Shown here: in pieces, positions 27,942-36,394 of the stretch
Position numbering within the stretch: the first letter of the stretch is position 1
Layout of the letters: each line of letters opens with the position of its first letter
NCBI GenBank assembly: GCA_037137375.1
Contig: JBAXKJ010000009.1
Span: 1 to 64,000 of the forward strand
Source of the DNA: CAINVV01 sp037137375
GTDB lineage: Bacteria; Bacteroidota; Bacteroidia; Bacteroidales; Prolixibacteraceae
Direction of reading: 5' to 3'
Length of the DNA stretch: 64,000 nucleotides
Notes under the pieces: model-generated
What the model saw: the letters and a program-made list of their open reading frames with translations, nothing else
Databases searched by the model: none
What the model was told of the DNA's origin: nothing
Translations under genes and position numbers: made by a program

Positions 27942-30221
27942 TCAGTCAATATATATTTCAAATAGTGAAGTAGGGACGTTTGCTGCCGGTTGTTCAAATT
28001 CAAAACAAAGAATTCTCGTCTCAATCGCCCTTTCAGGTTTCCAGCAGCTAATTGTCTGGTAGTTTTCTGTTCTTTCGAAAAGCAGATTTCCGTTTTCGTC
28101 TTTAATCCTGTAATTCCTGATGCAGAATGGAATCACATCTTCCGGATGTCCCATCTGGGATGACTCCATGGGATGGTCAAAATCTGTGTCAAAATGAAGC
28201 GTCACAGAATTTATTGTTTGTACTTTTTCCCATTTCAGGGAAACAGTTGAGATCAGTTCATGCCAGTCGGCCGCCCAGGCGTTGGGTCGAAGATAAGGTC
28301 TCGTAAAACCGTTAATTAGATTTTTTCCTGAGAAACATTTTAGTGCCGGAGTGATATTCATGGCGATGTTCTCCCCTTTGGGTCTGCGCTCCGGGCACCA
28401 GAATTCAAAGGCGTCAAACCCACTGTTTTCCGGCGGAACCTGTTTCCCATAATTATTAACAGCCGGATTAGTCTTATTGAAAACGGACAATATCCCGGTG
28501 ATTCTTTTGTCACTGCAACAAACTTTGAGATTGGGATTGCTGCGAAAAATGATAAAAGCATATTGGTCCTCATTCAGGGTTTTAGTGAAATCGATTTTCA
28601 CCCGCTGTTCTCCTGCGGCCAGTGTAATCTTTTTCTTTTCAACCAAATGGTCAGGAGTGTAATTATGAATCTTCGAACTGGTTTTGAGTTCAACCACCAG
28701 ATTCGTTTCCTCGACCGCGTCGGCTAATACCTCAATGCTGTATTTCGTGCCTTTTGCAAGTGGAAGTAATTGTGCAGCAGCGGATTTGAGCTCTATCCAA
28801 CATCCGTCAAAGGGAATCTGACTGATTGTCAGAGTGCTGGAAACCTCTATTGTTGCCTCTGAAGCAAGATTCCAGGTTGGGTCTATCGTGATACCAGGAA
28901 TGCTTTGTCCGGCCAGATTCAGTCTTTGCTGCAGTATCTTGACGTTTTCAGCATCTGTAAATGCCAGTGGTGTTGTTCCGGCTTGAATGCACATGGCAGC
29001 CGCCATCCCGATGACCTGCCCCCCAAGACCTGCAGTAGCCATCACCCTGGTGGAACCGAAAGCCACATGGGAAGCACTAATCAAACGCCCTGCAATAAAC
29101 AGATTGCGGATATCCTTGCTGATATAGCAACGATATGGGATTTCATAAACACCTTTAGAATGATACTGGTTACAGGAGGGCAGTTCAGAGAAAACACCAT
29201 CAGCCGGATGAAGATCGATGGCCCAGCCACCAAATGATACAGCATCATAAAAATGGGTCTGCTCAACGATATCCTGTTGCTTGAGCATATAGGGACCTTC
29301 AAATCTGCGGCTTTCGCGCTTACCGGGAATATTTCCGACCCATTCGAGTGCAAGATTTTCAGCCTCGGGAAACTTGCCCGAGTTTTTAATGTAATCCCAA
29401 ACGCCGTAGATCACACCCCACAGTTCCCATTTGATCTCTTCGGTATCGTGAATGGTATCCCCTCTTCCACCAAACTCAAACCACCAGAAATTGCAGCCCA
29501 TCTGACCGGTTTTGATATTTTTGAATTTGGGTATTTTGGTGATATCCTTCAAGGCATAAGAAGGGGCGACGTATTTTACCGGTTTGCCTGTGTCCTTGCT
29601 GTAAAAATACATAGTATGGCCCAATAGTTCCCCATATTCAGCCGTTGGAGTAAATCCTTCACCAAATTCTGACTTGGTTTCAGCTCCCATGCGAAAAGAA
29701 GCACCCGCCTTATATCCAACAATTCCGTCACCCGATGCGTCGCAAAATAAAGGGGCATGTAAATGATATTCAGTAGAATTCTGACTACAGAAGGCTTTCA
29801 GGGCGGAAATGTTTTCAGCATCCTTTTTCTCCAGGTCATAGACCATGGTATTGAGTAAGAGCGTGATATTGGATTCAAGTCTGACTTTTTCCAACAAAAC
29901 CGTATCGAAAATAATGGCATTTCCCTCTTTGTTTCGATACAGGTTCTCTACCAGGATCTCGTCAATCACGCCACCCTCACGTGCCCACCGGTTGTTGTTT
30001 CCCATGTGGGAAGTAGCTCCCAGGACCCACAATCTTACCTCACTGGAACTGTTTCCGCCCAGAACAGGTCTGTCCTGAACCAATATCACCTTAATTCCGC
30101 TTCTGGCGGCAGTGATCGCAGCGCAGGTTCCTGCGATGCCTCCACCCACCACAATCAGGTCCGAATTGAGCGTAACTTTCTTATTGCCCCTTACTATCGG
30201 GGATATATCTCGTTTCATCAT
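27942..30221 (-). CDS. cytosolic FAD-dependent oxidoreductase (PF12831-like), paralogue of the gene at 12596-14968
   Basis: A 759-residue flavoprotein without signal peptide, so probably cytoplasmic. FAD fingerprint: LIVVGGGIAGTCAAITAARS, then RPVLGGNSSSEVRLWVLGA, NNNRWAREGG and CDASGDGIVGYKAGASF. The central segment NIPGKRESRRFEG and a C-terminal discoidin-like fold (PTSLFEIYID) are shared with the Tat-exported paralogue. It starts 15 bases after the symporter gene and ends 25 bases before susC, so it lies among the transport genes rather than the hydrolases. This suggests oxidation of an imported sugar, but no reaction is proven for the family. Confidence 0.8.
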   Translation of the reverse strand: MMKRDISPIVRGNKKVTLNSDLIVVGGGIAGTCAAITAARSGIKVILVQDRPVLGGNSSSEVRLWVLGATSHMGNNNRWAREGGVIDEILVENLYRNKEGNAIIFDTVLLEKVRLESNITLLLNTMVYDLEKKDAENISALKAFCSQNSTEYHLHAPLFCDASGDGIVGYKAGASFRMGAETKSEFGEGFTPTAEYGELLGHTMYFYSKDTGKPVKYVAPSYALKDITKIPKFKNIKTGQMGCNFWWFEFGGRGDTIHDTEEIKWELWGVIYGVWDYIKNSGKFPEAENLALEWVGNIPGKRESRRFEGPYMLKQQDIVEQTHFYDAVSFGGWAIDLHPADGVFSELPSCNQYHSKGVYEIPYRCYISKDIRNLFIAGRLISASHVAFGSTRVMATAGLGGQVIGMAAAMCIQAGTTPLAFTDAENVKILQQRLNLAGQSIPGITIDPTWNLASEATIEVSSTLTISQIPFDGCWIELKSAAAQLLPLAKGTKYSIEVLADAVEETNLVVELKTSSKIHNYTPDHLVEKKKITLAAGEQRVKIDFTKTLNEDQYAFIIFRSNPNLKVCCSDKRITGILSVFNKTNPAVNNYGKQVPPENSGFDAFEFWCPERRPKGENIAMNITPALKCFSGKNLINGFTRPYLRPNAWAADWHELISTVSLKWEKVQTINSVTLHFDTDFDHPMESSQMGHPEDVIPFCIRNYRIKDENGNLLFERTENYQTISCWKPERAIETRILCFEFEQPAANVPTSLFEIYID

Positions 30222-30236
30222 ACAATCTAAGTAATG

Positions 30237-31916
30237 TTATTTGAGTGCTTTGGAAAATATTCCTGCGCCTACCATTAGCAGGAGGAATGCAACTCCTAAC
30301 ACATATATTTTGCCTATCGAAGCCATTAATCCCAAAAAGCCAATGATAAATCCGGTAGTGAGAATTCCGATACCGATCATCTTCTTTCCAAATTTATTTT
30401 CGCCGGCAGATTCGTTAGGATTATCGGACGCCTGATCAGAATTATCAGCCTTAAAAACCAAATAATTTTGGTAGTTGTCGAATTCCGTGGTTGGATTTTT
30501 CTTTAAGGCCAATACCAGTTCAAAAAAAGCAAGGATCGATACAGGCACCAAAACGCCGGTTACCATTTCTGCTGCCCTTGACAAAGGAGTTCCTCCTGCC
30601 AATGGTAATATGAATTTCAGAGACAGGCAGATTGTCAGTGAGAGGATTGTTGTGGCCAAGACGGTATAACTATTTTGCTTTTTCGAATACAGTGTCCATA
30701 TCACCGGAAAATACATGGCTCCCCCGGAAATCGATGCCACACTCAAAATGACATTGGTGGCTCCTCCCATCAGAGGAACCATCATCCCCATCAGGATCAC
30801 AACAAGCCCCATCAGGAAAGTCGCTCCTTTAGCAACCCGAATCAATAATTTCTCAGAGGAAAGGGGATAGATGGTTTTGAACAGATCGTTGGTAATTACA
30901 CCGGCCGAAATATTCAGGAATCCCTGCACAGAACTGTTTGTCGCAAAGGAGAGACTGATAATAATCAGTCCGAGCATTCCGGATGGCAGTGCTGTTTTGG
31001 CCATCAGCATATAGGCCTGCTCACTTTCGATTCCGGCCAGACTCGGATTGATCGCCCTGTATATCATAGGGGGAAGCATCCAGATCACCGGACTGATAAC
31101 ATAGAACAGTCCAAACAAAACTCCAATCTTCCTGGCTTCTTTTGGTGTTGACACACTGGTGTACCTTTGAATGAAACTCCATTGTCCGCCAAGGTAAAAT
31201 ACATTGTAAAACAGGAATCCAAGTAAGAAACTAATGGTGTATTTATGGTCGCTGAGATTGAAAAACTCGGTAAGTTGCTGGGCCTTAATGGTATTAACAA
31301 ATGAGGATACGCCGCCAATTTTTTCAAATGAGAGCGGAAGCAGAATCAATCCCGCAGAAAGAAGTATGATAAACTGTAAAACGTCAGTTACCACGACAGC
31401 CCATAAACCGCCGAAGGTCGTATACAAAATCACGATTAGGCCCAGTAATCCAACCCATACATACAGCGATATCCCAGTTGCCACCTGCAGAATAATTGCC
31501 ACGGCATACAGGCACACCCCTTTCAGGAAGACCATGATAAACAGGTAGATATAGGAATAAGTATTTTGGGTCCTGACACCCAATCGGTTACAAATATATT
31601 CGGCAGCTGTCAGAGACTTTGTTTTGTGCCATTTGGGTGCGATAAAAAAACCAACGATTAATCCGGCTACCGACATGGCCCATTGAATGGTAATAGCAAC
31701 CCAGCCGGATGAGTAGGCAATCGAACCCCATACGACAAAAGTACTGGCAGAAACAAACCCCATAAACAGTGACAAACTATTGATCCACCAGGGAACTGCT
31801 CCTCCGGCGGCAAAGAAAGTCTTCATGTCTTTGCCGGCATTTCTTGAGAAAGAAAGACCTATAGCAAAGATCATTAACGAAAACAATACGATTACCAAAT
31901 AATCGAGAGGGGTCAT
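30237..31916 (-). CDS. sodium:solute symporter (SSS family)
   Basis: An inner-membrane transporter of 559 residues with about 13-14 hydrophobic segments. It begins MTPLDYLVIVLFSLMIFAIG, and then has FFAAGGAVPWWINSLSLFMGF and TAAEYICNRLG, which are typical of the SSS family. It would import a released monosaccharide or sugar acid with sodium. It is the promoter-proximal gene of the 13-gene locus, 207 bases from the divergent lacI-type gene. A sugar substrate is inferred from context. Confidence 0.9.
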   Translation of the reverse strand: MTPLDYLVIVLFSLMIFAIGLSFSRNAGKDMKTFFAAGGAVPWWINSLSLFMGFVSASTFVVWGSIAYSSGWVAITIQWAMSVAGLIVGFFIAPKWHKTKSLTAAEYICNRLGVRTQNTYSYIYLFIMVFLKGVCLYAVAIILQVATGISLYVWVGLLGLIVILYTTFGGLWAVVVTDVLQFIILLSAGLILLPLSFEKIGGVSSFVNTIKAQQLTEFFNLSDHKYTISFLLGFLFYNVFYLGGQWSFIQRYTSVSTPKEARKIGVLFGLFYVISPVIWMLPPMIYRAINPSLAGIESEQAYMLMAKTALPSGMLGLIIISLSFATNSSVQGFLNISAGVITNDLFKTIYPLSSEKLLIRVAKGATFLMGLVVILMGMMVPLMGGATNVILSVASISGGAMYFPVIWTLYSKKQNSYTVLATTILSLTICLSLKFILPLAGGTPLSRAAEMVTGVLVPVSILAFFELVLALKKNPTTEFDNYQNYLVFKADNSDQASDNPNESAGENKFGKKMIGIGILTTGFIIGFLGLMASIGKIYVLGVAFLLLMVGAGIFSKALK

Positions 31917-31952
31917 TCTGGTGAAATTTAATATCAGTTAATTTTGGTAATA

Positions 31953-31983
31953 CAATGTTAATTGAGTGTTAACCCAATTGAAA
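31953..31983 (-). promoter_or_regulatory. candidate promoter of the polysaccharide locus
   Basis: On the minus strand TTTC (31983-31980), a spacer of exactly 19 bases, and TAACATTG (31960-31953) approximate the Bacteroidota consensus TTTG-N19-TAnnTTTG with one mismatch in each box. The -7 box ends 37 bases upstream of the symporter ATG. Confidence 0.5.
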
Positions 31984-32003
31984 GTTTATAAGAAAATATT
32001 TTA

Positions 32004-32061
32004 TCGGAAACGTTTTCGGAAACGTTTTTATTTTCGGAAACGTTCTCGGAAACGTTTCCGA
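32004..32061. promoter_or_regulatory. duplicated LacI-family operator array
   Basis: The 11-mer tcggaaacgtt occurs four times, beginning at 32004, 32016, 32034 and 32046. The copies form two 23-bp units (32004-32026 and 32034-32056) that differ at one base and repeat at 30-bp spacing. The last copy extends into a perfect 16-bp palindrome, tcggaaacgtttccga (32046-32061), with the central CG typical of LacI-family operators. The array lies between the divergent symporter and lacI-type genes and overlaps the likely -33 region of the latter. Confidence 0.85.
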
Positions 32062-32086
32062 AAACCAATTTAGTTTTCTATTTTTG
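32055..32086 (+). promoter_or_regulatory. candidate promoter of the lacI-type gene
   Basis: TATTTTTG at 32079-32086 matches the TAnnTTTG -7 consensus and lies 37 bases before the ATG. A TTTC at 32055-32058, 20 bases upstream, is an imperfect -33 box inside the last operator palindrome, which suggests autoregulation. Confidence 0.5.
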
Positions 32087-32123
32087 CAAACAGGTCTAAT
32101 CTATGGAAATAAATTAATTATTA

Positions 32124-33140
32124 ATGAAACACATTACAATTAAAGATGTTGCCAAAAGACTGAATTGCTCAGTTTCCACTATTTCGAGGGCTTTCAACGA
32201 TAAATACGATATCAGGAAAGAGACCCGCGACAAGATATTGGCCACCGCCAAAGAGATGGGCTACTCTCCGAATCCAATTGCCAAGAGTCTCCTTAAACAG
32301 TGTTCCAACCAGATAGGTGTAGTGGTTCCTGAATTTATCAACTCATTTTTTCCTGAAGTGATTATTGGAATCCAGGAAGTATTTATCAAAAAAGGATATC
32401 AGGTTTTGATCATGCAATCCAATGAATCGTATGAAAACGAATTAGAAAATGTGAAAGCCATGGAAAATAACATGGTAGACGGATTGATCCTTTCGCTATC
32501 ATTTGAGACACAAAATGTTGAGTATTACGAAAATCTCATTCAACAAGGATTCCCAATGGTCCTTTTTAACAGAGTATCCAACAAATTAAATACCCATAAG
32601 GTGGTCTTCGACGATTATAAATGGGCCTTCTTCGCTACAGAACATCTTATCTATCAGGGTTATAAAAATATTGTACACTTTACAACTTCTCATTCATTGT
32701 CATTTTCACAAAACAGGATAAAAGGTTTTATCGATGCGCATAAAAAGCACAAATTGAAAATGCATGACGGATCTATTATTGAAGCTGGACTCCTGATTAG
32801 TGATGGGGAACGGGAAATGGAAAAACTGATCGCACAACACAAATTGCCTGATGCCATTTTCTGTGTCAATGATATGTGCGCCTTCGGAGCCATGAAAATG
32901 TTGAAGAAATACGGATATAAAATCCCTGCAGATGTCGCATTGGTTGGCTTTACCGAGACCAAACTTGCCGAAATGGTCGATCCGTCCTTGACTAGCGTGG
33001 CTCAGCCAACGAAAGAAATTGGACGAACTGCTGCCCTACTTCTGCTGGAACAAATCGAATCAAAAGGAATCTTCGTTCTTCAAACAGTTGTCCTAAACGG
33101 CCGCTTAAACGTGCGTGAATCCTCAGTGAGGCCTAAATAA
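32124..33140 (+). CDS. LacI/PurR family transcriptional regulator
   Basis: A 338-residue sugar-responsive DNA-binding protein. The N-terminal helix-turn-helix is ITIKDVAKRLNCSVSTISRA, followed by the hinge-helix region NPIAKSLLKQCSNQIGVVVP, then a periplasmic-binding-protein-like effector domain (PDAIFCVNDMCAFGAMKML; KIPADVALVGFTETKLAEMV). It is divergent from the polysaccharide locus, and the operator array lies immediately upstream, so it very likely controls both itself and the locus. The effector sugar is not predictable from sequence. Confidence 0.93.
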   Translation: MKHITIKDVAKRLNCSVSTISRAFNDKYDIRKETRDKILATAKEMGYSPNPIAKSLLKQCSNQIGVVVPEFINSFFPEVIIGIQEVFIKKGYQVLIMQSNESYENELENVKAMENNMVDGLILSLSFETQNVEYYENLIQQGFPMVLFNRVSNKLNTHKVVFDDYKWAFFATEHLIYQGYKNIVHFTTSHSLSFSQNRIKGFIDAHKKHKLKMHDGSIIEAGLLISDGEREMEKLIAQHKLPDAIFCVNDMCAFGAMKMLKKYGYKIPADVALVGFTETKLAEMVDPSLTSVAQPTKEIGRTAALLLLEQIESKGIFVLQTVVLNGRLNVRESSVRPK

Positions 33141-33159
33141 TTTCACAACTGAAGAATTT

Positions 33160-34515
33160 TTATTCAACCGCTGCCACAAAATGGCGGGTCCTAATGAAAA
33201 GAGTATTGCCCGAAATACCGGGAGTCGCCATACAAACATCCCCCATTTCATTCTTTGCCAATAACTCATACACGGGTCCGGCTTTGATGACATAAATAAT
33301 CCCTGTCTCTGAAGAAAAATAAACTTTCCCATCTGCTGCAATACCCGAAGCTGAGAAGGCATCATTCAGGCTCTGTTTGTATTTGACCTCCCCGGTCAGG
33401 GCGTCGAAACAGATCAATTGACCATTCACCTGGAGGTTGTACAAAAAACCATGATAAATAAGCGGTGTCTGCATGTAAGCTCCGCCGCGTTTGACACTCC
33501 ACGGGATGAAATTATTTTTGGTACTGTCAGCCGCAAGGGTAATATCCCCTTTGGCGTCTGGCTTTACGGCAAAGATTGGTGAATTCTTGCCATGAGCACT
33601 ATTCAGATAAATCAGTCCACCGGAAATAACAGGTGTTGGAGTAGGGATATCCCCGCCATTGCTTAGCTTCCATATTTCCTTCCCAGTTTCGAATTCATAT
33701 CCTCCCATATGTTTGAATCCGTTGACAATTACCTGTGTTTGTCCGATGCCATTATTGTAAATTGCCGGCGTACCATAGGTTTCAACTTCATCACCCCGGG
33801 AAGTTCTCCAAATTTCCTTGCCGGTGGCCAATTCAAGGGAAGTGAGATAAGGAGTCTTTGGGATATCACATTGCAGAATTATCCGGTTCCTGTAGATGAC
33901 GGGTGAACTAGAATAACCCCATTCGATTCCGGGAGCCATATAAAAGCCTGGATTCAACAAACCCATGTTCTTTTCCCAGAGCAGGTTTCCTTTCAGATCG
34001 TAACAAAAAAGACCTTCAGAACCAAAACTGACTACTAGGAATTTACCATCCGTCGCAGGGGTACAATTGGCTTGCGAAGCCTTGGTATGGCGTTTTGATT
34101 TCGGAATCCCTTTGTGGGCTACTTTTTCCCAAAGTATTTTGCCGGTATTTTTATCCAGGCAATAAACTTTAAATTCATGGATGCTGCTGTCATTAGCCAT
34201 GCCAATATCACCATAAAGGCCAACCTTCAAAGATTCATCACTTTTTTCATTGCTTGCCGTAGTTACAAAGACTTTGTCATCCCAGATAACAGGCGATGAA
34301 TGCCCCATCCCGGGTATGGATGTTTTCCATTTGATATTCTTAGAATTTTCTACATTCCAGGTGACAGCTGTCTTAGAACCTTCGATATAACCGCAAGCAA
34401 AGGGGCCACGAAAGCCAGGCCATTGCTGGTTGTAGGAGGTTTGACCTATTAATTGAAAAGAAGAAAAACTTACCAGGAAAACCAAAGCCAGGCATAAAAT
34501 CCTTGTTACTCTCAT
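33160..34515 (-). CDS. secreted PQQ-like beta-propeller repeat protein
   Basis: About 451 residues with signal peptide MRVTRILCLALVFLVSFSSF; the ATG at 34515 is preferred over an upstream start nine codons earlier. The mature protein begins QQWPGFRGPFACGY, a common opening of periplasmic PQQ-like proteins. It has repeated propeller strands such as KNTGKILWEKVAHKG, YDLKGNLLWEKNMG, ELATGKEIWRTSRG and FETGKEIWKLSNGG. These are the BamB/PQQ-dehydrogenase-type blades, but quinone-binding residues cannot be confirmed. It is last in a three-gene minus-strand run with the small membrane protein and the M28 peptidase. Confidence 0.8.
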   Translation of the reverse strand: MRVTRILCLALVFLVSFSSFQLIGQTSYNQQWPGFRGPFACGYIEGSKTAVTWNVENSKNIKWKTSIPGMGHSSPVIWDDKVFVTTASNEKSDESLKVGLYGDIGMANDSSIHEFKVYCLDKNTGKILWEKVAHKGIPKSKRHTKASQANCTPATDGKFLVVSFGSEGLFCYDLKGNLLWEKNMGLLNPGFYMAPGIEWGYSSSPVIYRNRIILQCDIPKTPYLTSLELATGKEIWRTSRGDEVETYGTPAIYNNGIGQTQVIVNGFKHMGGYEFETGKEIWKLSNGGDIPTPTPVISGGLIYLNSAHGKNSPIFAVKPDAKGDITLAADSTKNNFIPWSVKRGGAYMQTPLIYHGFLYNLQVNGQLICFDALTGEVKYKQSLNDAFSASGIAADGKVYFSSETGIIYVIKAGPVYELLAKNEMGDVCMATPGISGNTLFIRTRHFVAAVE

Positions 34516-34544
34516 TGTGTGCAATTTAGGTGATGCAACCAAAA

Positions 34545-34784
34545 TTACGATTTTTTCCAGTTTTTAGGATTGAAATACGATTTGTATTTGGAAAAAAGTT
34601 CCTTTCCCAGGAGTAATCCTCCTGACCAGAACACAATTTCGCCCGTCACTAACAAAACAGTTGAGATAATAATTTTGACTCCCTTTTCCAGATTTAGAAA
34701 AGGGATAACGGGTATTGCAAGAAAGAATGGCACGCAAACGATTACCAGTATTAAACCCAATCTGAATTTTAGCGACTTTTTCAT
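34545..34784 (-). CDS. small membrane protein, 'transporter suffix domain' type
   Basis: A 79-residue protein with two hydrophobic segments (residues about 8-30 and 36-60) and the conserved ending LGKELFSKYKSYFNPKNWKK. The GEIVFWSGGLLLGKE segment and this tail match small proteins labelled transporter suffix domain-containing, whose function is unknown. It lies between the M28 peptidase and the propeller gene, with short gaps on both sides. Confidence 0.7.
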   Translation of the reverse strand: MKKSLKFRLGLILVIVCVPFFLAIPVIPFLNLEKGVKIIISTVLLVTGEIVFWSGGLLLGKELFSKYKSYFNPKNWKKS

Positions 34785-34802
34785 GGCAGGGATAGCCGGA
34801 GA

Positions 34803-36281
34803 TTATTTGTTGGTTGAAGTCTTGTCATTGGATAATTCCAATACGCCTAGATAGAGTAACTTGGCGGCATCCTCCATGATTTCTGGCGTAAGCGCATCGA
34901 CATTGTCGAGCGGATGATGATAGTAGACTGTCTTAACAGTTCCTGAAGTATAAAGACTCAGTACCTTGTACCCGGCCTTTTCGAAAATTGCCCCATCTGT
35001 TCTGGGACGGCTGTAGGTTGGCCTGTTTTCTGAGGAACCAAAATCCCGGTGGATATATTGATCGTTGGCATCCGAGAAGTATTTTAATAAGTCCGGGAAG
35101 GTCTTGCCACCAGCTAAAAAGAGTCCGGTGCCATTGCCCACCATATCGAGGTTGATCATGCAGAGCACTTTCTCCCTTGGCCAAACGGGTGAGTCAACGC
35201 AAGTTTTACTTCCATACAGACCGCATTCCTCTCCACCAAAGAATACAAAAATGACAGTTCTTCCGGGTTTTACAGGGGAAGCGGCCATTGCTTTCGCGGT
35301 AGCGAGGATATCTATGGAACCTGAACCATTGTCGAGAGCCCCGGGAAACAAGCAACCCGGACTTCCTACCGCATCGAAATGGGCGCCCAGGATGATGGCT
35401 TCATCTTTTAGCTTAGGGTCTGATCCTGGGATCATTCCGACGATATTGCAGGAGCGACTATTGGGAAAATATCGGGTAGAAGCGGTAATTCGCACACTCT
35501 TATGCAGGGCCAAAGAATTCGGCTGCACGCTTTTAACCACTCCTGCGTGTGTCTCCGCATAGGTCTTGCCACTGCCGGCAAAAAGCTCTTCAGCCACTGG
35601 TTCTCCTACGTGAGCATAAACGAATCCCTTCAGGTAGGACGTATTTGGATTGGCAATCTTACTCACATATAAGAGTCCAGCCGCTCCGAGCTCTTTAGCA
35701 TGCTGGAACTTGTATCTGTGGTAACTGTAGGGCTCCCATTTGCGCTGGATGCTGTCATTCGCACCATAGGGTACGCCGGTTTCCATCAGCAGAATCTTCC
35801 CTTTGACATCGATATTGCGATAATCGTCATATCCAAGTTCAGGTGCCGAGATTCCAAATCCGACATAGACCACTTCTCCGGAAACAGTACCTGAAGCTGA
35901 ATTGGAGCCGGGAAAATAGTCGTCAGGGAAACGATATTCCTTGCGGGCGTTCGATTTCCCCGCCAGCAGGGTCACTGATCCCGGTGTGAGAACATCAGAA
36001 TAAGCGTTTGGAAAATATTGAAGATAGGTGCTGTCTTTCAATACCGGCTTGACTCCAGCCTTCCTGAGCTCACCTTCCACCCATTTTGCGGCGGCCAGAT
36101 ATCCCGGTGACCCGGAAAGCCGTCCTCCATATTTTGCCGAGGTAATCTCGGCCGCATCATTGAGCATGTCATTGCTCGAAATGGCATGAAATGTAGCGCG
36201 AATGGCCTTCTCCCGATCCTGAGAAAAAAGATTCGTTGCAACCAGGCACAATAATATCAACGAGATAAGTCTAGTATACAT
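34803..36281 (-). CDS. M28 family zinc aminopeptidase with PA domain
   Basis: A secreted peptidase of 492 residues with signal peptide MYTRLISLILLCLVATNLFSQ. An inserted protease-associated domain covers roughly residues 130-260 (GEVVYVGFGISAPELGYDDY, KGKILLMETGVP). The M28 metal-binding residues are visible in order: His in ILGAHFDAVG, Asp in GALDNGSGS, Glu-Glu in FFGGEECGLYG, Asp in INLDMVGNG, and a late His in VYYHHPLDN. Expected to release N-terminal amino acids in the periplasm. First gene of a minus-strand run. Confidence 0.9.
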   Translation of the reverse strand: MYTRLISLILLCLVATNLFSQDREKAIRATFHAISSNDMLNDAAEITSAKYGGRLSGSPGYLAAAKWVEGELRKAGVKPVLKDSTYLQYFPNAYSDVLTPGSVTLLAGKSNARKEYRFPDDYFPGSNSASGTVSGEVVYVGFGISAPELGYDDYRNIDVKGKILLMETGVPYGANDSIQRKWEPYSYHRYKFQHAKELGAAGLLYVSKIANPNTSYLKGFVYAHVGEPVAEELFAGSGKTYAETHAGVVKSVQPNSLALHKSVRITASTRYFPNSRSCNIVGMIPGSDPKLKDEAIILGAHFDAVGSPGCLFPGALDNGSGSIDILATAKAMAASPVKPGRTVIFVFFGGEECGLYGSKTCVDSPVWPREKVLCMINLDMVGNGTGLFLAGGKTFPDLLKYFSDANDQYIHRDFGSSENRPTYSRPRTDGAIFEKAGYKVLSLYTSGTVKTVYYHHPLDNVDALTPEIMEDAAKLLYLGVLELSNDKTSTNK

Positions 36282-36394
36282 TGGATAGTCTTGAGTAATG
36301 TTGTTCTACGTTTTGGCTTCAAGCGCCATACTGAACCAGCACAACTTAATTGTAAATGTAGTTATTTAGCCAAACAGGCCAAATAATCATAGGT

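Noticed and set aside
27917..28024. Longer N-terminus for the SusC protein
   Set aside because: The extra 36 residues overlap the end of the upstream FAD gene and precede a perfect signal peptide at ATG 27916.
109..31916. 3-keto-glycoside pathway as explanation for the FAD enzymes
   Set aside because: No DUF1080 3-keto-glycoside hydrolase or sugar-phosphate isomerase-like partner is present in the locus, so nothing in the sequence supports that pathway.
32004..32061. CRISPR-like repeat array
   Set aside because: Units are 11-23 bp, palindromic and without unique spacers of normal size, and they sit upstream of a LacI-family gene. Operators explain them.
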